From: an uncultured Olleya sp.
Lineage (GTDB): Bacteria; Bacteroidota; Bacteroidia; Flavobacteriales; Flavobacteriaceae
NCBI GenBank assembly: GCA_947503885.1
Contig: CANNFD010000008.1
Coordinates: forward strand, 1-64,000
DNA: 64,000 nucleotides
Reading direction: 5' to 3'
The translations under genes and the position numbers were made by a program. Shown here piece after piece: positions 54,842 through 64,000 of this stretch (the first letter of the stretch is position 1; every line of letters starts with the position of its first letter). Under the pieces are notes generated by a model. It was not told where the DNA came from. It did not search any database and saw nothing but the letters and a program-made list of their open reading frames with translations.

Positions 54842-55439
54842 AAACTGTATTGTTTTCAGTTTTATAATCTTTTTTAATTGTCAAAATAAGATGATTAATA
54901 AGGCACAATTAAATAATGCTCAAACGGAAATTGTTTTAAAAGAAGTTTTAAAATCAGAATTAGTTTTAAATCCTAATATTGGGCTTGTTTATCATAACGA
55001 CAAGCCTTTTACAGGAGTTTCTATCCAGAAGTATACAAATGGAAATACAGCAGAATTTGTAACCTATTTAAATGGTAAAAAAAATGGAGTATTTAAAAAA
55101 TGGTTTGAAAAAGGAACCTTAAGTTTTGAATCCTATTATATTAATGGAAAATTAGAAAACACCTCTAAATCTTGGTGGTATAACGGAAACCTCCGTTCTG
55201 AATCGCATTACGAAAATGGTATTGCAAACGGAATCCAAAAGCAATGGTATAAAACGGGCGAACTATTTAAGGAAATGACCATTGTTAATGGTAAAGAAGA
55301 AGGCATGCAAAAAGCATGGAGGCTTAACGGTAAAATATACAATAATTACGAAGCTAAAAATGGACGCATTTTTGGATTAAAACGCGCCAATTTATGCTTT
55401 CAATTAGAAGAAGAAATTGTACAAGATGAAAAAATATAG
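54837..55439 (+). CDS. MORN-repeat variant (YwqK-like) lipoprotein
   Basis: 'NGKKNGVFKKWFEKGTLSFESYYINGKLENTSKSWWYNGNLRSESHYENG'; start codon uncertain (GTG 54807 or non-canonical ATT 54837). Confidence 0.8.
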   Translation: MKNCIVFSFIIFFNCQNKMINKAQLNNAQTEIVLKEVLKSELVLNPNIGLVYHNDKPFTGVSIQKYTNGNTAEFVTYLNGKKNGVFKKWFEKGTLSFESYYINGKLENTSKSWWYNGNLRSESHYENGIANGIQKQWYKTGELFKEMTIVNGKEEGMQKAWRLNGKIYNNYEAKNGRIFGLKRANLCFQLEEEIVQDEKI

Positions 55440-56079
55440 CTTATTACTTATAGCAATTATACTATTTAATTGTAAAGGCAAAACAGAAGAAAAAAACAGC
55501 AGGGTACCAGCTTTACCTTACTATAACGATGCTAGTTTTACACCACATTGGTTAGATAACAATAGTGAAGTGTTAAGTAGCTTCCATAAAATTCCTGAAT
55601 TTTCATTAATAGATCAAGAAGGTCAGGTTATTACACAGCAAAGTTTTGAAGATAAAATTTATATCACAGACTTTTTTTTTACTTCATGCCCAGGAATTTG
55701 CCCAAAAATGACTGCTAATATGTCTGTTTTACAAGACGTTTTTTTAGAAGATGAAGAGGTTTTGTTATTATCACACTCTGTAACCCCCGACAAAGACACT
55801 GTTTCAGTATTAAAGGATTATGCAGAAGCTAAAGGTGTATTAGCTAAAAAGTGGCATTTAGTAACTGGGGATAGAAAAGAGATTTACAATTTAGGAAGAC
55901 AAGCCTATTTTGTGGAAGAAGATTTAGGTGAAACTAAAACAGATGAAGATTTTTTACATACCGAAAATTTTGTCTTAATAGACAAAAACAAACACATACG
56001 TGGTATTTATAATGGATTAAACAAAACAGCAATCCAGCAACTTATTACAGATTTAAAAACACTAAAAAACGAAGGTTAG
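55426..56079 (+). CDS. SCO1/SenC family protein
   Basis: 'ITDFFFTSCPGICPKMTANM' Cu-binding CxxxC, 'DFLHTENFVLIDKNKHIRGIY'. Confidence 0.93.
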   Translation: MKKYSLLLIAIILFNCKGKTEEKNSRVPALPYYNDASFTPHWLDNNSEVLSSFHKIPEFSLIDQEGQVITQQSFEDKIYITDFFFTSCPGICPKMTANMSVLQDVFLEDEEVLLLSHSVTPDKDTVSVLKDYAEAKGVLAKKWHLVTGDRKEIYNLGRQAYFVEEDLGETKTDEDFLHTENFVLIDKNKHIRGIYNGLNKTAIQQLITDLKTLKNEG

Positions 56080-56102
56080 TAATTTTAAAGTGATTATTTA
56101 TT

Positions 56103-56133
56103 TAAAGGCTTCGCTGTAATAGCGAAGCTTTTT
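56103..56133 (+). terminator. Terminator ending the ECF/YHYH/SCO cluster
   Basis: AAAGGCTTCGCTGTAATAGCGAAGCTTTTT. Confidence 0.85.
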
Positions 56134-56157
56134 CTATTTTTATAAAAATTTAAGATT

Positions 56158-57249
56158 ATGAAAAAATATATATATCTGTTTTTAAGTGTTGTTTTTATCT
56201 TTGGTATAGAAAGTTGTAGTGTTGGTAAGTATAAAACTACACCAGAAAAAAAGAGTTTTTCTAAAGTTGAGATTGAAACTCTGATTAAAAATGATGACTT
56301 AAATGTTAGGGCTTTGGAGCTTCTTGATACAATTGGTATTACTTATTTAACGTCAAAAGGAGAGTTAGGAGTTTATTTTAAAGAAAATTTAGGTCTTCCA
56401 AAGCATATGACAGAGGCTTTTCCTATAGCGATAAAACACGATACAATAACTCCAAATTTTAGAGCTTTAGCAATTACTAAAAAAAACGCATTCGGAATTA
56501 GTATTGGAGCTCCTGCTTTGCTGTTTAAACTTGATGTGGATGCGTATAAAACTAACGTTGTTTACCAAGAAAACCATATAAAAGCATTCTACGACTCTAT
56601 GGAATTTTGGAATGAAAATGAAGGCATCGCGATTGGAGATCCAACAGAGGATTGTATGAGTGTGATTATTACCAGAGATGGAGGTGATACTTGGAACAAG
56701 TTGTCTTGTGATGTGTTACCAAAAGCTAAGGAAGGTGAAGCAGCTTTTGCAGCAAGTGATACTAATATTGCAATTATTGGAGATAAGACTTGGGTAGCAA
56801 CAGGAGGGAAGTCCAGTCGTATATTGTTTTCGCCAGACAAAGGATTGACATGGCAAGTTTACGATACACCAATAATACAAGGTCTTGAAACAACAGGAAT
56901 GTATAGTGTAGATTTTTATGATGAAAAAAATGGTTTTGCTATTGGTGGTGATTACACAAAGCCGGATGCTAATTTAGCAAACAAAATTAGAACTGCTGAT
57001 GGTGGTAAAACATGGCATGTCGTGTCTGATGGTGTTGGTCCTGGTTATAGAAGTTGTGTGCAATATGTGCCAAATAGTAATGCACAACAATTAGTGGCTA
57101 TAGGGTTTAAAGGTATTGACTACAGTAATGATGCAGGAAACACTTGGACCCATTTAAGTGATGAAGGTTTTTATACGTTACGTTTTGTAAATGATAGTAC
57201 AGCTTATGCTGCAGGAAATAGAAGGATTAGTAAATTATCTTTTAAATAG
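56158..57249 (+). CDS. YCF48/BNR-repeat lipoprotein
   Basis: 'TRDGGDTWNKLSC', 'TADGGKTWHVVSDG', 'SNDAGNTWTHL'. Confidence 0.8.
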   Translation: MKKYIYLFLSVVFIFGIESCSVGKYKTTPEKKSFSKVEIETLIKNDDLNVRALELLDTIGITYLTSKGELGVYFKENLGLPKHMTEAFPIAIKHDTITPNFRALAITKKNAFGISIGAPALLFKLDVDAYKTNVVYQENHIKAFYDSMEFWNENEGIAIGDPTEDCMSVIITRDGGDTWNKLSCDVLPKAKEGEAAFAASDTNIAIIGDKTWVATGGKSSRILFSPDKGLTWQVYDTPIIQGLETTGMYSVDFYDEKNGFAIGGDYTKPDANLANKIRTADGGKTWHVVSDGVGPGYRSCVQYVPNSNAQQLVAIGFKGIDYSNDAGNTWTHLSDEGFYTLRFVNDSTAYAAGNRRISKLSFK

Positions 57250-57369
57250 GACATAGCATAACTTTGTTCTTGACTTGTTTTTAAAATTTATAATATAATA
57301 GTAATATACTGTCTAATAGTGCTACACTGAAACAAGTTTAGCTTGACGGTAAGAGGGTTAAACGATATA

Positions 57370-57400
57370 AAAAAAAAGAAGCCATTTGGCTTCTTTTTTT
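57370..57400. terminator. Bidirectional terminator
   Basis: AAAAAAAAGAAGCCATTTGGCTTCTTTTTTT. Confidence 0.9.
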
Positions 57401-57401
57401 A

Positions 57402-57851
57402 TTAGTGTTGTTCTTTAGGTTTTCCGTGTCTGTTTTTATATTCTTCAAACATTTTTCGTTTAAAATCTTCCTCAACTTTTTTGAGTAAAATAACTTTTTT
57501 TGCGGGTAAGACTTTTTGTAAATCTTTCATATACTTCTGAAAAGCTTGATATCTTTTCTCATAAAGTAGTTCTATTTCTTTAATCAAATTTTTAGCTTCA
57601 CTTTCAGTAAGTTTATCCACATCAATGTTTTTTCTGGTATTAGAAACTTGATTGCGTAACTTATTGTAGTCATTATTAAATGTATTAAAAATAGGCCAAA
57701 AGTTTTGCGCTTCTGTTTGCGTTAGATTTAATTTTTCAGTGATATAAGCAATTTTTAAAGTCTTAATTTTTTCATGATGTGCATCACGATTTTGTGAAAA
57801 ACCAATAGAGCTTAATAAAATGGTAACTATAATTATAAATGTCTTTTTCAT
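57402..57851 (-). CDS. Spy/CpxP-like periplasmic protein
   Basis: 149 aa; 'ITEKLNLTQTEAQNFWPIFNTFNNDY'. Confidence 0.75.
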   Translation of the reverse strand: MKKTFIIIVTILLSSIGFSQNRDAHHEKIKTLKIAYITEKLNLTQTEAQNFWPIFNTFNNDYNKLRNQVSNTRKNIDVDKLTESEAKNLIKEIELLYEKRYQAFQKYMKDLQKVLPAKKVILLKKVEEDFKRKMFEEYKNRHGKPKEQH

Positions 57852-57861
57852 AGGGTATGTA

Positions 57862-58341
57862 TTAATCCAAATTAAGATCTTCTAATTCGAAGTTATTAAA
57901 TAAATAGCTTTCTAAGGACACATCGCTTAATGTATTATCTAAAAAGTGAGATTCACTTAATTCGCTATTTTGAAACAGTGGGATTAAATCACCAACTTCT
58001 GTTTCATCTAAAATATAATTGTCTACTGTTGTTGTATCTAAATCTTTAATGGTTAATTGAGTGTTATCAAAAACATTTAAGCTAAAAAACAAAATTAATG
58101 CTGCAGCAATACTTGATACAAATAGTATGTTTTTTTTAGAAAAAATGGAAATGATTTTAGAGTCTTTTTTGATTACGACCTCAAAATTTTCTAAATAATT
58201 TTCTGGGGTTTTAAATCCAGAATCACTAATTAAACTTTTAAGCTTAGCTTGCTTTAGGGTAGCGTCTTCAAGCCCATCAAAATAATTTTGAGGCACTTTA
58301 AATCCAGAGTTTTTAATTTTATGTTTATGTTTGTTTTTCAT
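57862..58341 (-). CDS. Single-TM protein, putative anti-sigma factor
   Basis: Repeated 'FKVPQNYFDGLE/FKTPENYLENFE', one TM; follows the ECF gene. Confidence 0.6.
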   Translation of the reverse strand: MKNKHKHKIKNSGFKVPQNYFDGLEDATLKQAKLKSLISDSGFKTPENYLENFEVVIKKDSKIISIFSKKNILFVSSIAAALILFFSLNVFDNTQLTIKDLDTTTVDNYILDETEVGDLIPLFQNSELSESHFLDNTLSDVSLESYLFNNFELEDLNLD

Positions 58342-58374
58342 TGTAATAATAAGACTCTTAAAAGGTTAAATGGT

Positions 58375-58920
58375 TTAATTGTCTTTTAAATAGGTTTCAA
58401 TTTTTTTTGAAGCTAAGTGATAAGAAGCCTTAAGTGCTCCTTCACTAGTATCAAGAATTTGTGATAAGTCGCTATATTTTATATCTTGAAAATATCTCAT
58501 GTTAAATACCAATTGTTGTTTTTCTGGAAGCGTAGCAATTGCTTTTTGTAATTTTAGTTGAATTGTATCTCCTTCAAAATAAACATCAGATTGTAAATTG
58601 TTAATTGCTAAATCTTGTGCTTCAAGATCAGTAATGTTTTTAAGCTTTGCATTTTTTTTTAAATGTGTTAAAGCTTCATTTGTAGCAATTCTGTACAACC
58701 ACGAGTATAATTTGCTTTCACCTTTAAATTTATCAATATTTTTAAATACTTTGATAAAGGTGTTTTGTAGCACGTCATCTGCATCGTCATGAGATTTTAC
58801 AATATGTCTTATATGCCAATATAAGCGCTCTTTATAAAGCGATATTAATGTTTTAAAAGCAGCATCTTTGTTTGAACCAGATTGTAATTGCTGCACTAAA
58901 TTAGTTTCGGTTTCTGACAT
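58375..58920 (-). CDS. ECF sigma factor
   Basis: 'DADDVLQNTFIKVFKNIDKFKGESKLYSWLYRIATNEAL', 'YSDLSQILDTSEGALKASYHLASKKI'. Confidence 0.93.
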   Translation of the reverse strand: MSETETNLVQQLQSGSNKDAAFKTLISLYKERLYWHIRHIVKSHDDADDVLQNTFIKVFKNIDKFKGESKLYSWLYRIATNEALTHLKKNAKLKNITDLEAQDLAINNLQSDVYFEGDTIQLKLQKAIATLPEKQQLVFNMRYFQDIKYSDLSQILDTSEGALKASYHLASKKIETYLKDN

Positions 58921-58927
58921 ATTAATT

Positions 58928-58955
58928 GTTAGACACTAATTTAGGACAAAAGTTT
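58928..58955 (-). promoter_or_regulatory. ECF-type promoter-like motif with the same 28-bp geometry
   Basis: AAACTT-N14-TGTCTAAC on the minus strand, 7 nt before ATG 58920. Confidence 0.5.
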
Positions 58956-59142
58956 AATAATAAAGTGGTTATTTATTTTGTTTTTTAAACACCTGAATAA
59001 CAATGTGTTGCGATTAAATAATCGATTAAACGTTGTGTTTTTACGATTAAATGCGTTTTTTTCTTGTTTAGTATTATTATTTGTTTTATGTTTACATTAT
59101 AATACTTATTTATGTGGTTAGCCCCAAATCTAACTTATGAAT

Positions 59143-59178
59143 AAAAAAAGGATAAACATATGTTTATCCTTTTTTTTG
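59143..59178 (-). terminator. Terminator downstream of the ABC exporter
   Basis: AAAAAAAGGATAAACATATGTTTATCCTTTTTTTT. Confidence 0.9.
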
Positions 59179-59195
59179 TTTTAGTGTTTTTGTAT

Positions 59196-61025
59196 TTATT
59201 CAAAGCTCTGCATTTCTACAAGTCTTTTATACATACCGTCTTTATTAAGTAGTTCTGTGTGTGTGCCTTGTTCTACGATTTCACCCTTTTGCATAACAAT
59301 AATTTGATCTGCATTTTGGATGGTGGATAGTCTGTGTGCAATGACGATAGATGTTCTGTTTTTCATCATATTCTCCAAAGCTATTTGTACTAAACGCTCA
59401 CTTTCTGTATCTAATGCTGAGGTTGCCTCGTCCAATATCATAATTGGCGGATTTTTTAGCACAGCTCTAGCGATACTTAATCGTTGTTTTTGCCCTCCGG
59501 AAAAATTGTTACCAGCATCACCCACGTTAGTTTCTATCCCGTTTGGTAAATCTTTGACAAACTCCCATGCATTTGCAATTTTTAAGGCGTCCATTAATTG
59601 CTCTTCTGTGGCATCTGGTTTACCTATTAAAATGTTATTTTTAATGGTGTCATTAAATAAGATTGAGTCTTGTGTTACTAAGCCCATAAGGCTTCTTAAA
59701 GATTTTTTAGTAACGTCTTTTATGTTATTGCCATCTATATTAATGCTACCCTGGTTAATGTCATAAAATCGTGTTACAAGGTTTGCAATGGTGCTTTTAC
59801 CACTTCCGGATTGCCCTACTAATGCAACTGTTTTTCCTTTTGGCACTTTTATACTAAAGTTTTTTAATACATAATCGTCGTCATATTTAAAAGATATGTT
59901 ATCAACAGATAGCTCTTTATTAAAACCTTCTAATATTGTTGCGTTAGGTGCATCTGCTAGATTATCGTTTTCATGTAAAATTTCAAACACACGGTCTGCA
60001 GCTGCCATACCGTTTTTAACCTTGTATGATGCTTTACTAATGGCTTTTGCTGGTGTTAAAATAGCGTAAGCTAATCCCATAAAAGCTAAAAAATCTGTTC
60101 CTTTTATAACTTTTTCAACAAGTACAAGTTGTCCACCATACCATAATAATACGGCAATTGTAGCAATTCCTAAAACTTCACTAACTGGACCAGCAAGGTT
60201 ATTTTTTAGACCTATTTTATTAGATAATTTAAGAATTCGGTTAGATGAATTTTTAAAATTTGTAGTAAATATATTTTCGGCATTATAGCCTTTAACAATT
60301 TTTAAACCTGTTAAGGATTCTTCTACTATCGAAATTAATTTACCAGATTCTTGTTGTGCTTTTAATGAATTACTTTTTAGACTTTTGCCCAGTCTTGAGA
60401 TTAAAAATCCTGCAAATGGTATAAATAACAATACAAACAGCGTTAGTTTCCAACTGAAAGAAAACATGAAAATTAAAGAAAATATTATGGTTGCTGGTTC
60501 TCTAACAATAAGCTCTAAAATGATGAAAAACGAGTTTTGCATTTCGTTGATATCACCTAAAATTCTTGCCATAACATCACCTTTTTGTCTTTTAGAATAA
60601 AAACTTAAGGGTAGATTTATTATTTTTCCAAACATCTCTTTTCTTAGGTCGTTTAATACCCCGTTTTTGAGATACATCATATGTTGCATAGAAAAATAGC
60701 CAAAAACATTTTTAAGTAAAAAGGTAGAAATTACCAAAGCGATAACAATTACCAAAGCCATTTGAGCATTACCGGCTTCTAGATAGGTACTAACTTTATA
60801 GTTTAAAAACTGTTCTCCATAGGTTTTAAAACCACTTATGCCTTCCCATACTGGAGCTTTTGTTACTACAGAAGTTTTATCGAATAATACGTTAAGCATT
60901 GGTATTAACGAGATAAATGCTAATGCGCTAAATAGTGCGTATAATAAATTAAAAATCACATTTAAAACAACGTGTTTTTTAAACTTTTTTATAAACGGTA
61001 AAAGTTGTTTTATTATTTTTTTCAT
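59196..61025 (-). CDS. ABC exporter, MsbA-like fused permease/ATPase
   Basis: Walker A 'VGQSGSGKST', signature 'FSGGQKQRLSIARA', Walker B 'IMILDEATSALD'. Confidence 0.95.
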   Translation of the reverse strand: MKKIIKQLLPFIKKFKKHVVLNVIFNLLYALFSALAFISLIPMLNVLFDKTSVVTKAPVWEGISGFKTYGEQFLNYKVSTYLEAGNAQMALVIVIALVISTFLLKNVFGYFSMQHMMYLKNGVLNDLRKEMFGKIINLPLSFYSKRQKGDVMARILGDINEMQNSFFIILELIVREPATIIFSLIFMFSFSWKLTLFVLLFIPFAGFLISRLGKSLKSNSLKAQQESGKLISIVEESLTGLKIVKGYNAENIFTTNFKNSSNRILKLSNKIGLKNNLAGPVSEVLGIATIAVLLWYGGQLVLVEKVIKGTDFLAFMGLAYAILTPAKAISKASYKVKNGMAAADRVFEILHENDNLADAPNATILEGFNKELSVDNISFKYDDDYVLKNFSIKVPKGKTVALVGQSGSGKSTIANLVTRFYDINQGSINIDGNNIKDVTKKSLRSLMGLVTQDSILFNDTIKNNILIGKPDATEEQLMDALKIANAWEFVKDLPNGIETNVGDAGNNFSGGQKQRLSIARAVLKNPPIMILDEATSALDTESERLVQIALENMMKNRTSIVIAHRLSTIQNADQIIVMQKGEIVEQGTHTELLNKDGMYKRLVEMQSFE

Positions 61026-62756
61026 CTAGTTTAGTTGCATATCTTTTATAATAGCATCAATCTTTGTTTCCAATAGTTGTTCCGTAGCTTCAAACTCTGA
61101 CACATTGTCTAGAGTGGTGTTTACGCTAATATAAAATTTTATTTTAGGTTCTGTGCCACTTGGTCTTAATGCTATTTTACTATCATCTTCTGTATAATAA
61201 ATTAACACATTAGACTTTGGTACATTTATAGTTGTAATAGTATTATTTATAGTGTTTTTGGATTGCGATAGTTGGTAATCTTCAATTCTGATTACTTTAG
61301 ATCCGTTAACAGTTTTTAAAGGGTTTTGTCTTGCATCAAACATCATTTGTTTGATTTCTTGTGCACCTTCAATTCCTTTTTTAGTCATTGATATTAAGCG
61401 CTCTTTATAAAGACCAAATGTTTTATATAGTTGGATTAATTCGTTATAAAACGAACTGCCTTTAGCTTTTGCTTGTGCAGCAATCTCGCATGCTAATAGT
61501 GAAGCGGTTACCGCGTCTTTATCACGTACAAAGTCACCAACCATAAAGCCAAAACTTTCTTCTCCGCCACCAATAAACTCCTGGTCAGGAAAATCTTTTA
61601 TCATTTTAGCGATCCATTTAAAGCCTGTTAACCCAATTTTGCATTCAACGTTGTAAGCGTCTGCTAAAACAGACATCATCGGCGTAGATACAATTGTGCT
61701 TCCTATAAATTGATTGTTGTTAATTTTGTTGTTATTTTTCCATTGTTGTAATAAAAAGGCGGTCATCATGACCATGGTCTGATTTCCGTTAAGCAATAAC
61801 ATTTTATTATCTAGACCTCTAACCGCTATACCAACTCTGTCACTGTCTGGGTCTGTACCTATAACAATGTCGCCATCAACTTTTTCTGCTAAATCTAAAG
61901 CCATTTTAAGTGCTTCAGGCTCTTCAGGGTTAGGTGATTTTACTGTTGGAAAATCTCCATTAGGCTCGCGCTGCTCTTCAACAATATTTACATTGTTGTA
62001 GCCTGCGCGTTTAAAGGTTTCTGGGATAGTTGTAATAGATGTCCCGTGTAAAGATGTAAAGACTATATTTAAATTGTCTTTAGCTTCTTGTGGTGTATTA
62101 AAGCTTCCGTTTTTTACTGCAGCATTGATAAATACATCATCTACGTCCTTACCTATATATTCTATTAATTCTGGCTTAGCTTCAAATTTAATTTCAGCAT
62201 AGTCCAGATCATTAATTATATCAATTATTTGGTGGTCTTGGGGTGGTACTAATTGTCCGCCATCTTGCCAATACACTTTGTATCCATTATATTCTGGTGG
62301 ATTATGTGATGCAGTTAATACAATCCCACAATGACAGTTTAGGTGTTTTAAAGCAAAAGACAACTCTGGAGTAGGGCGTAAGTCTTCAAATAAATAGACT
62401 TTAATATTGTTTGCAGAAAAAACGTCTGCGACTATTTTAGCTAAGCTTTTACTATTGTGTCTACAATCAAAAGCAATTGCTACCTTAAGTGATTTGTCAG
62501 GGAAAACAGTGTGCATATAATTGCTAATGCCTTGTGTGTTTTTTCCTAGAGTATATTTATTAATTCTATTTGTTCCAATACCCATCACGCCACGCATACC
62601 TCCGGTACCAAACTCTAAGTTTTTGTAAAAACTCTCTTTAAGTTCGGTTGGATTTAAAGCGATTAGATTTTTTATATAATCCTGTGTGTCTTTATCAAAA
62701 GCAGGTGTTAGCCAAGTATTGACTCTTTTTAAAAGTTCTGGTTCAATATGTCTCAT
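61026..62756 (-). CDS. Phospho-sugar mutase (phosphoglucomutase/phosphomannomutase)
   Basis: '[18 protein letters not shown]', '[14 protein letters not shown]', '[13 protein letters not shown]'. Confidence 0.95.
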   Translation of the reverse strand: MRHIEPELLKRVNTWLTPAFDKDTQDYIKNLIALNPTELKESFYKNLEFGTGGMRGVMGIGTNRINKYTLGKNTQGISNYMHTVFPDKSLKVAIAFDCRHNSKSLAKIVADVFSANNIKVYLFEDLRPTPELSFALKHLNCHCGIVLTASHNPPEYNGYKVYWQDGGQLVPPQDHQIIDIINDLDYAEIKFEAKPELIEYIGKDVDDVFINAAVKNGSFNTPQEAKDNLNIVFTSLHGTSITTIPETFKRAGYNNVNIVEEQREPNGDFPTVKSPNPEEPEALKMALDLAEKVDGDIVIGTDPDSDRVGIAVRGLDNKMLLLNGNQTMVMMTAFLLQQWKNNNKINNNQFIGSTIVSTPMMSVLADAYNVECKIGLTGFKWIAKMIKDFPDQEFIGGGEESFGFMVGDFVRDKDAVTASLLACEIAAQAKAKGSSFYNELIQLYKTFGLYKERLISMTKKGIEGAQEIKQMMFDARQNPLKTVNGSKVIRIEDYQLSQSKNTINNTITTINVPKSNVLIYYTEDDSKIALRPSGTEPKIKFYISVNTTLDNVSEFEATEQLLETKIDAIIKDMQLN

Positions 62757-62811
62757 AGGTATTAGTATTACGTGTAAAAATAGGTAATTGCTAAAAAGGT
62801 ATTAATAATTT

Positions 62812-63765
62812 TTAGTCTTTAATGTTTAGCGATTCATTAATTAAATATCGCTTTTTGTCTGTTTTTTGACGTAAAATTATTTCGCCTAAAAAACCTGCAA
62901 CAAAAAACTGAGATCCTAAAATCATTGTTGCAAGCGCTAAATAAAACTCAGGTCTTTGTGTAATTAACCTTCCAATTTTATTAAAAAATAACTTATCTAC
63001 ACCAATATATAGTGCAAATAGAAATCCTAAACCAAACATTATTACACCAAGTGCGCCAAATAAGTGCATTGGACGTTTGCCAAAACGTGATAAAAACCAA
63101 ATTGTAATAAGGTCTAAAAAGCCATTTACAAAGCGATCCATACCAAATTTAGTTTGGCCATATTTTCTGGCTTGGTGTTGTACGACCTTTTCGCCAATTT
63201 TAGAAAACCCAGCGTTTTTAGCTAGAACGGGTATATATCTATGCATTTCGCCATTAACATCAATGTTTTTTACAACATTTTTATGGTAGGCTTTTAGTCC
63301 ACAATTAAAATCATTTAATTGCACGCCAGATGTTTTACGGGCAGCCCAATTAAATAATTTTGAGGGTAAATTTTTAGTTAATTTATTATCAAAACGTTTC
63401 TTTTTCCAACCTGAGACCAAATCAAAATTTTGTTTGGTAATCATATTATAAAGGTCTGGAATTTCTTCTGGATTATCTTGTAAATCTGCATCCATAGTGA
63501 TGATAACATCACCTTTAGCTTTAGCAAAACCAGCATGAAGTGCTTGAGATTTACCAAAGTTTTTTAAAAATCTTATACCTTTAACGTTAGGATCAGTTTT
63601 ATGAAGTTTTTGAATGATATCCCATGACTGATCTGTGCTACCGTCGTCTATAAACAATAACTCATAAGAAAAACCATTGGATTGCATGACATTTGCAATC
63701 CAATGGTGTAACTCTGTTAATGATTCTTCTTCGTTAAGTAGTGGTATGACTACAGATATGTTCAT
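62812..63765 (-). CDS. Glycosyltransferase family 2 (DPM1/ArnC-like, two C-terminal TM)
   Basis: 'VVIPLLNEEESL', 'FIDDGSTDQSW', 'MDADLQDNPEEIPDL'. Confidence 0.93.
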   Translation of the reverse strand: MNISVVIPLLNEEESLTELHHWIANVMQSNGFSYELLFIDDGSTDQSWDIIQKLHKTDPNVKGIRFLKNFGKSQALHAGFAKAKGDVIITMDADLQDNPEEIPDLYNMITKQNFDLVSGWKKKRFDNKLTKNLPSKLFNWAARKTSGVQLNDFNCGLKAYHKNVVKNIDVNGEMHRYIPVLAKNAGFSKIGEKVVQHQARKYGQTKFGMDRFVNGFLDLITIWFLSRFGKRPMHLFGALGVIMFGLGFLFALYIGVDKLFFNKIGRLITQRPEFYLALATMILGSQFFVAGFLGEIILRQKTDKKRYLINESLNIKD

Positions 63766-63801
63766 AATTTAATTTGAAATATATTTTCAAATATAAAACT
63801 A

Positions 63802-64000
63802 TTATAGGTCTTCGTTGTTTTTTTTCATTATTAATGAAGCAATAAGACCAATAACACTATATATTACTAACTGAATAAATAGAGATTGCACTAAACTACC
63901 AACAGCAAATTGGCTTGGCGCTTCTTCCATTTGTGTTACAGCTTCGGCAATAGCGTCTTCTGGAGCGTTAAACCCTTTCATCATTTCGATAGAAGTTTCA
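63802..64000 (-). CDS. DUF4199-like membrane protein, C-terminal part, truncated by the window
   Basis: 'FIQLVIYSVIGLIASLIMKKNN' C-terminal TM helix; reading frame likely continues past 64000. Confidence 0.6.
   Translation of the reverse strand, partial: ETSIEMMKGFNAPEDAIAEAVTQMEEAPSQFAVGSLVQSLFIQLVIYSVIGLIASLIMKKNNEDL

Overview
The window is AT-rich DNA from a Bacteroidota genome, probably marine Flavobacteriaceae (inferred from protein families and codon style). It has two parts. (1) About 1-6,485 is an accessory array of minus-strand ORFs packed between six ~135-bp imperfect palindromes (578-713, 1449-1583, 3005-3140, 4314-4451, 5041-5177, 5665-5802). Each palindrome keeps the same nested stem architecture with compensatory base changes between copies. 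Each ORF module is bounded by a private 9-10 bp arm whose reverse complement recurs at its other end (GTTGTAAGC/GCTTACAAC, GTTGCCCAC/GTGGGCAAC, GTTGTAGCTA/TAGCTACAAC, GTTGGCAAT/ATTGCCAAC, GTTGTAGCAC/GTGCTACAAC, GTTAGCATT/AATGCTAAC). This is the logic of integron gene cassettes with attC sites, but none of the boundaries fits the classical GTTRRRY consensus and no integrase is in the window. Cargo includes a TIR-like + DUF4231/SLATT-like two-gene unit, a DUF3800 protein and several unknowns. (2) 6.6-64 kb is mostly ordinary chromosome: peptidases, a beta-oxidation operon with a MarR regulator, purL, an ABC exporter, a phosphosugar mutase. It includes several ECF sigma modules. One of these (52-56 kb) carries four copies of a CAAGTT-N14-CATCTAAA promoter-like motif with identical spacing. 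No rRNA, tRNA, CRISPR, IS element or prophage was recognised.
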